Assembly (NCBI GenBank): GCA_032123435.1
Contig: JAQBFJ010000177.1
Span: forward strand, 1-7,139
Length of the DNA: 7,139 nucleotides
Direction: 5' to 3'
Source of the DNA: JAQBFJ01 sp032123435
GTDB lineage: Bacteria; Verrucomicrobiota; Kiritimatiellia; UBA8416; JAQBFJ01
Shown here: positions 6,689 to 7,139 of the stretch, piece by piece
Numbering within the stretch: the stretch's first letter is position 1
Layout of the letters: every line of letters starts with the position of its first letter
Position numbers and translations under genes: made by a program
The notes under the pieces: generated by a model
What the model saw: only the letters and a program-made list of their open reading frames with translations
The model's database searches: none
Told to the model about the DNA's origin: nothing

Positions 6689-6954
6689 GATAAATACTCC
6701 CGAGTTACTTTTCTGCTTGGAATGATGGTTTTTAAGAATCTTATACCTTTCGATTTGACGTAAGGCACGAGATAAATATAACCCTCTACATCCAGAACGA
6801 TCATGTTCTGATGAGGATATCGACCTCTATTTGGATGTCTGATTACGTCAAGCACGCATCCATTCTGAACGTGGATAACAATATCCTCAAAGCATATTCC
6901 GCGAGTCTTTTCCAGGGACTCGTTCTTCTCGTCACTCCAGTCGAATTCGTTCAT
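6685..6954 (-). CDS. BrnT-like toxin of a type II toxin-antitoxin pair
   Basis: This 89-residue protein begins NEFDWSDEKNESLEKTRGIC and ends LKTIIPSRKVTREYL, with a beta-rich middle (NMIVLDVEGYIYLVPYV, residues 50-66). The N-terminal FDW..EKN....RG..FEDI and C-terminal R-K-x-T-R-E-Y patterns fit the BrnT-type RelE-like fold. Members of that family are ribonucleases that block translation until bound by their RHH partner. Catalytic residues cannot be fixed from sequence alone; the C-terminal SRK..R basic cluster is a reasonable candidate. The start is ATG 6954-6952. No Shine-Dalgarno is visible upstream, and the predicted transcription start coincides with the ATG. The stop overlaps the antitoxin start by 4 bases. 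Some annotation schemes would call this only a toxin-like or DUF protein, but the partner gene strongly supports the assignment. Confidence 0.82.
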   Translation of the reverse strand: MNEFDWSDEKNESLEKTRGICFEDIVIHVQNGCVLDVIRHPNRGRYPHQNMIVLDVEGYIYLVPYVKSKGIRFLKTIIPSRKVTREYLS

Positions 6955-6961
6955 GGTGTAG

Positions 6962-6990
6962 AGATTAACAGAACGTGTGCCTTATGTCAA
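6962..6990 (-). promoter_or_regulatory. Sigma-70-type promoter of the toxin-antitoxin operon (leaderless)
   Basis: Reading the - strand, TTGACA (6990-6985, perfect -35) is followed by a 17-base spacer and TAATCT (6967-6962, -10). Only 7 bases (6961-6955) separate the -10 box from the toxin ATG at 6954, so transcription should begin at or within a base or two of the A of ATG. No purine-rich ribosome binding site lies in the gap (CTACACC). Confidence 0.8.
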
Positions 6991-7021
6991 CAGTTGCTAT
7001 TCTTTTCGTTGGTCTGACAAC
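6988..7021. promoter_or_regulatory. Candidate operator: paired CAAC/GTTG inverted repeats
   Basis: CAACAGTTG (6988-6996) is a perfect 4+4 palindrome overlapping the -35 box. GTTGGTCTGACAAC (7008-7021) is a second inverted repeat with the same half-site words. Their centres are about 22 bases apart, close to two helical turns, as would suit cooperative binding by RHH antitoxin dimers. The half-sites are short, so this is a candidate only. Confidence 0.4.
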
Positions 7022-7129
7022 TTAATTTTAGACAGACATGTCGGAAGTGTTGGAAGGGGTGTTGCAAGTCCGGCATACCTGCTGTTTTTGTTCATTGTTT
7101 CAATAATTGTCTACGGGAATAATAGGTAA
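7019..7129 (+). other. Upstream flank of the toxin-antitoxin operon; short open stretch without a usable start
   Basis: Bases 7022-7139 hold no gene I can support. One + strand frame is open from 7019 to TAA 7127-7129 and reads SPAYLLFLFIVSIIVYGNNR at its end, a membrane-helix-like tail. It lacks any ATG, GTG or TTG preceded by a ribosome binding site, so it may be a remnant or chance. An 8-base palindrome GACATGTC lies at 7035-7042. Confidence 0.2.
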
Positions 7130-7139
7130 TAGCGATGCT

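Noticed and set aside
6811..7017. 68-codon + strand open frame antisense to the toxin and its promoter
   Set aside because: It is a shadow of the toxin gene with no family features.
6997..7095. 32-codon - strand open frame with ATG at 7095 upstream of the toxin promoter
   Set aside because: No Shine-Dalgarno sequence, low-complexity Pro/Leu/Thr content, and it ends just before the -35 box. Kept only as intergenic sequence.
1..7139. CRISPR array, transposase, integrase or tRNA attachment site
   Set aside because: No regularly spaced repeats, no transposase or recombinase motifs and no cloverleaf-compatible sequence were seen.

Overview
The window looks like part of a carbohydrate-foraging bacterial genome. 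The mix of uroporphyrinogen-decarboxylase (UroD)-family proteins, an M24-type peptidase, a DegT-type aminotransferase and unusual glycoside hydrolases is often seen in the PVC superphylum, for example Lentisphaerota or Kiritimatiellota relatives. That assignment comes from gene content only. No ribosomal RNA, tRNA or other firm taxonomic marker is present.

Left block (1 to about 5640, + strand, tightly packed). A UroD-family C-terminus enters at the left edge. It is followed by an M24 peptidase scar (409-587) and a DegT aminotransferase scar (619-891, with a foreign-looking tail to 965). Two intact genes come next: a 1037-residue GH106/GH2-like glycoside hydrolase (1000-4113) and a 330-residue five-bladed beta-propeller (GH43/GH32/GH130-like) protein (4147-5139). 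Last is the N-terminal quarter of a second UroD-family gene (5192 to about 5509), followed by coding-like debris to about 5640. Start sites, Shine-Dalgarno sequences and short intergenic gaps are well kept even where the middles of genes are missing. The block reads as a sugar-processing operon damaged by several internal deletions. Neither intact enzyme has a signal peptide, so they probably act in the cytoplasm on imported oligosaccharides.

Right block (about 5662-7139, - strand). A Bax-inhibitor-1 (BI-1/TMBIM) family seven-helix membrane protein (5662-6327) is separated by a long imperfect hairpin (6360-6402) from a type II toxin-antitoxin operon. The operon has the toxin first (BrnT-like, 6685-6954), with an ATGA overlap into a CopG/BrnA-like antitoxin (6407-6688). 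A near-consensus sigma-70 promoter lies so close to the toxin ATG that the transcript should be leaderless, and CAAC/GTTG inverted repeats at and upstream of the -35 box are candidate operators. The two blocks converge at about 5640-5662, within gene debris, which suggests a rearrangement or insertion boundary.

I did not find a clearly new multi-gene system. The best leads are the repeated end-preserving gene deletions, the uncharacterised intracellular hydrolase pair, and the leaderless toxin promoter with its candidate operators and the downstream hairpin.
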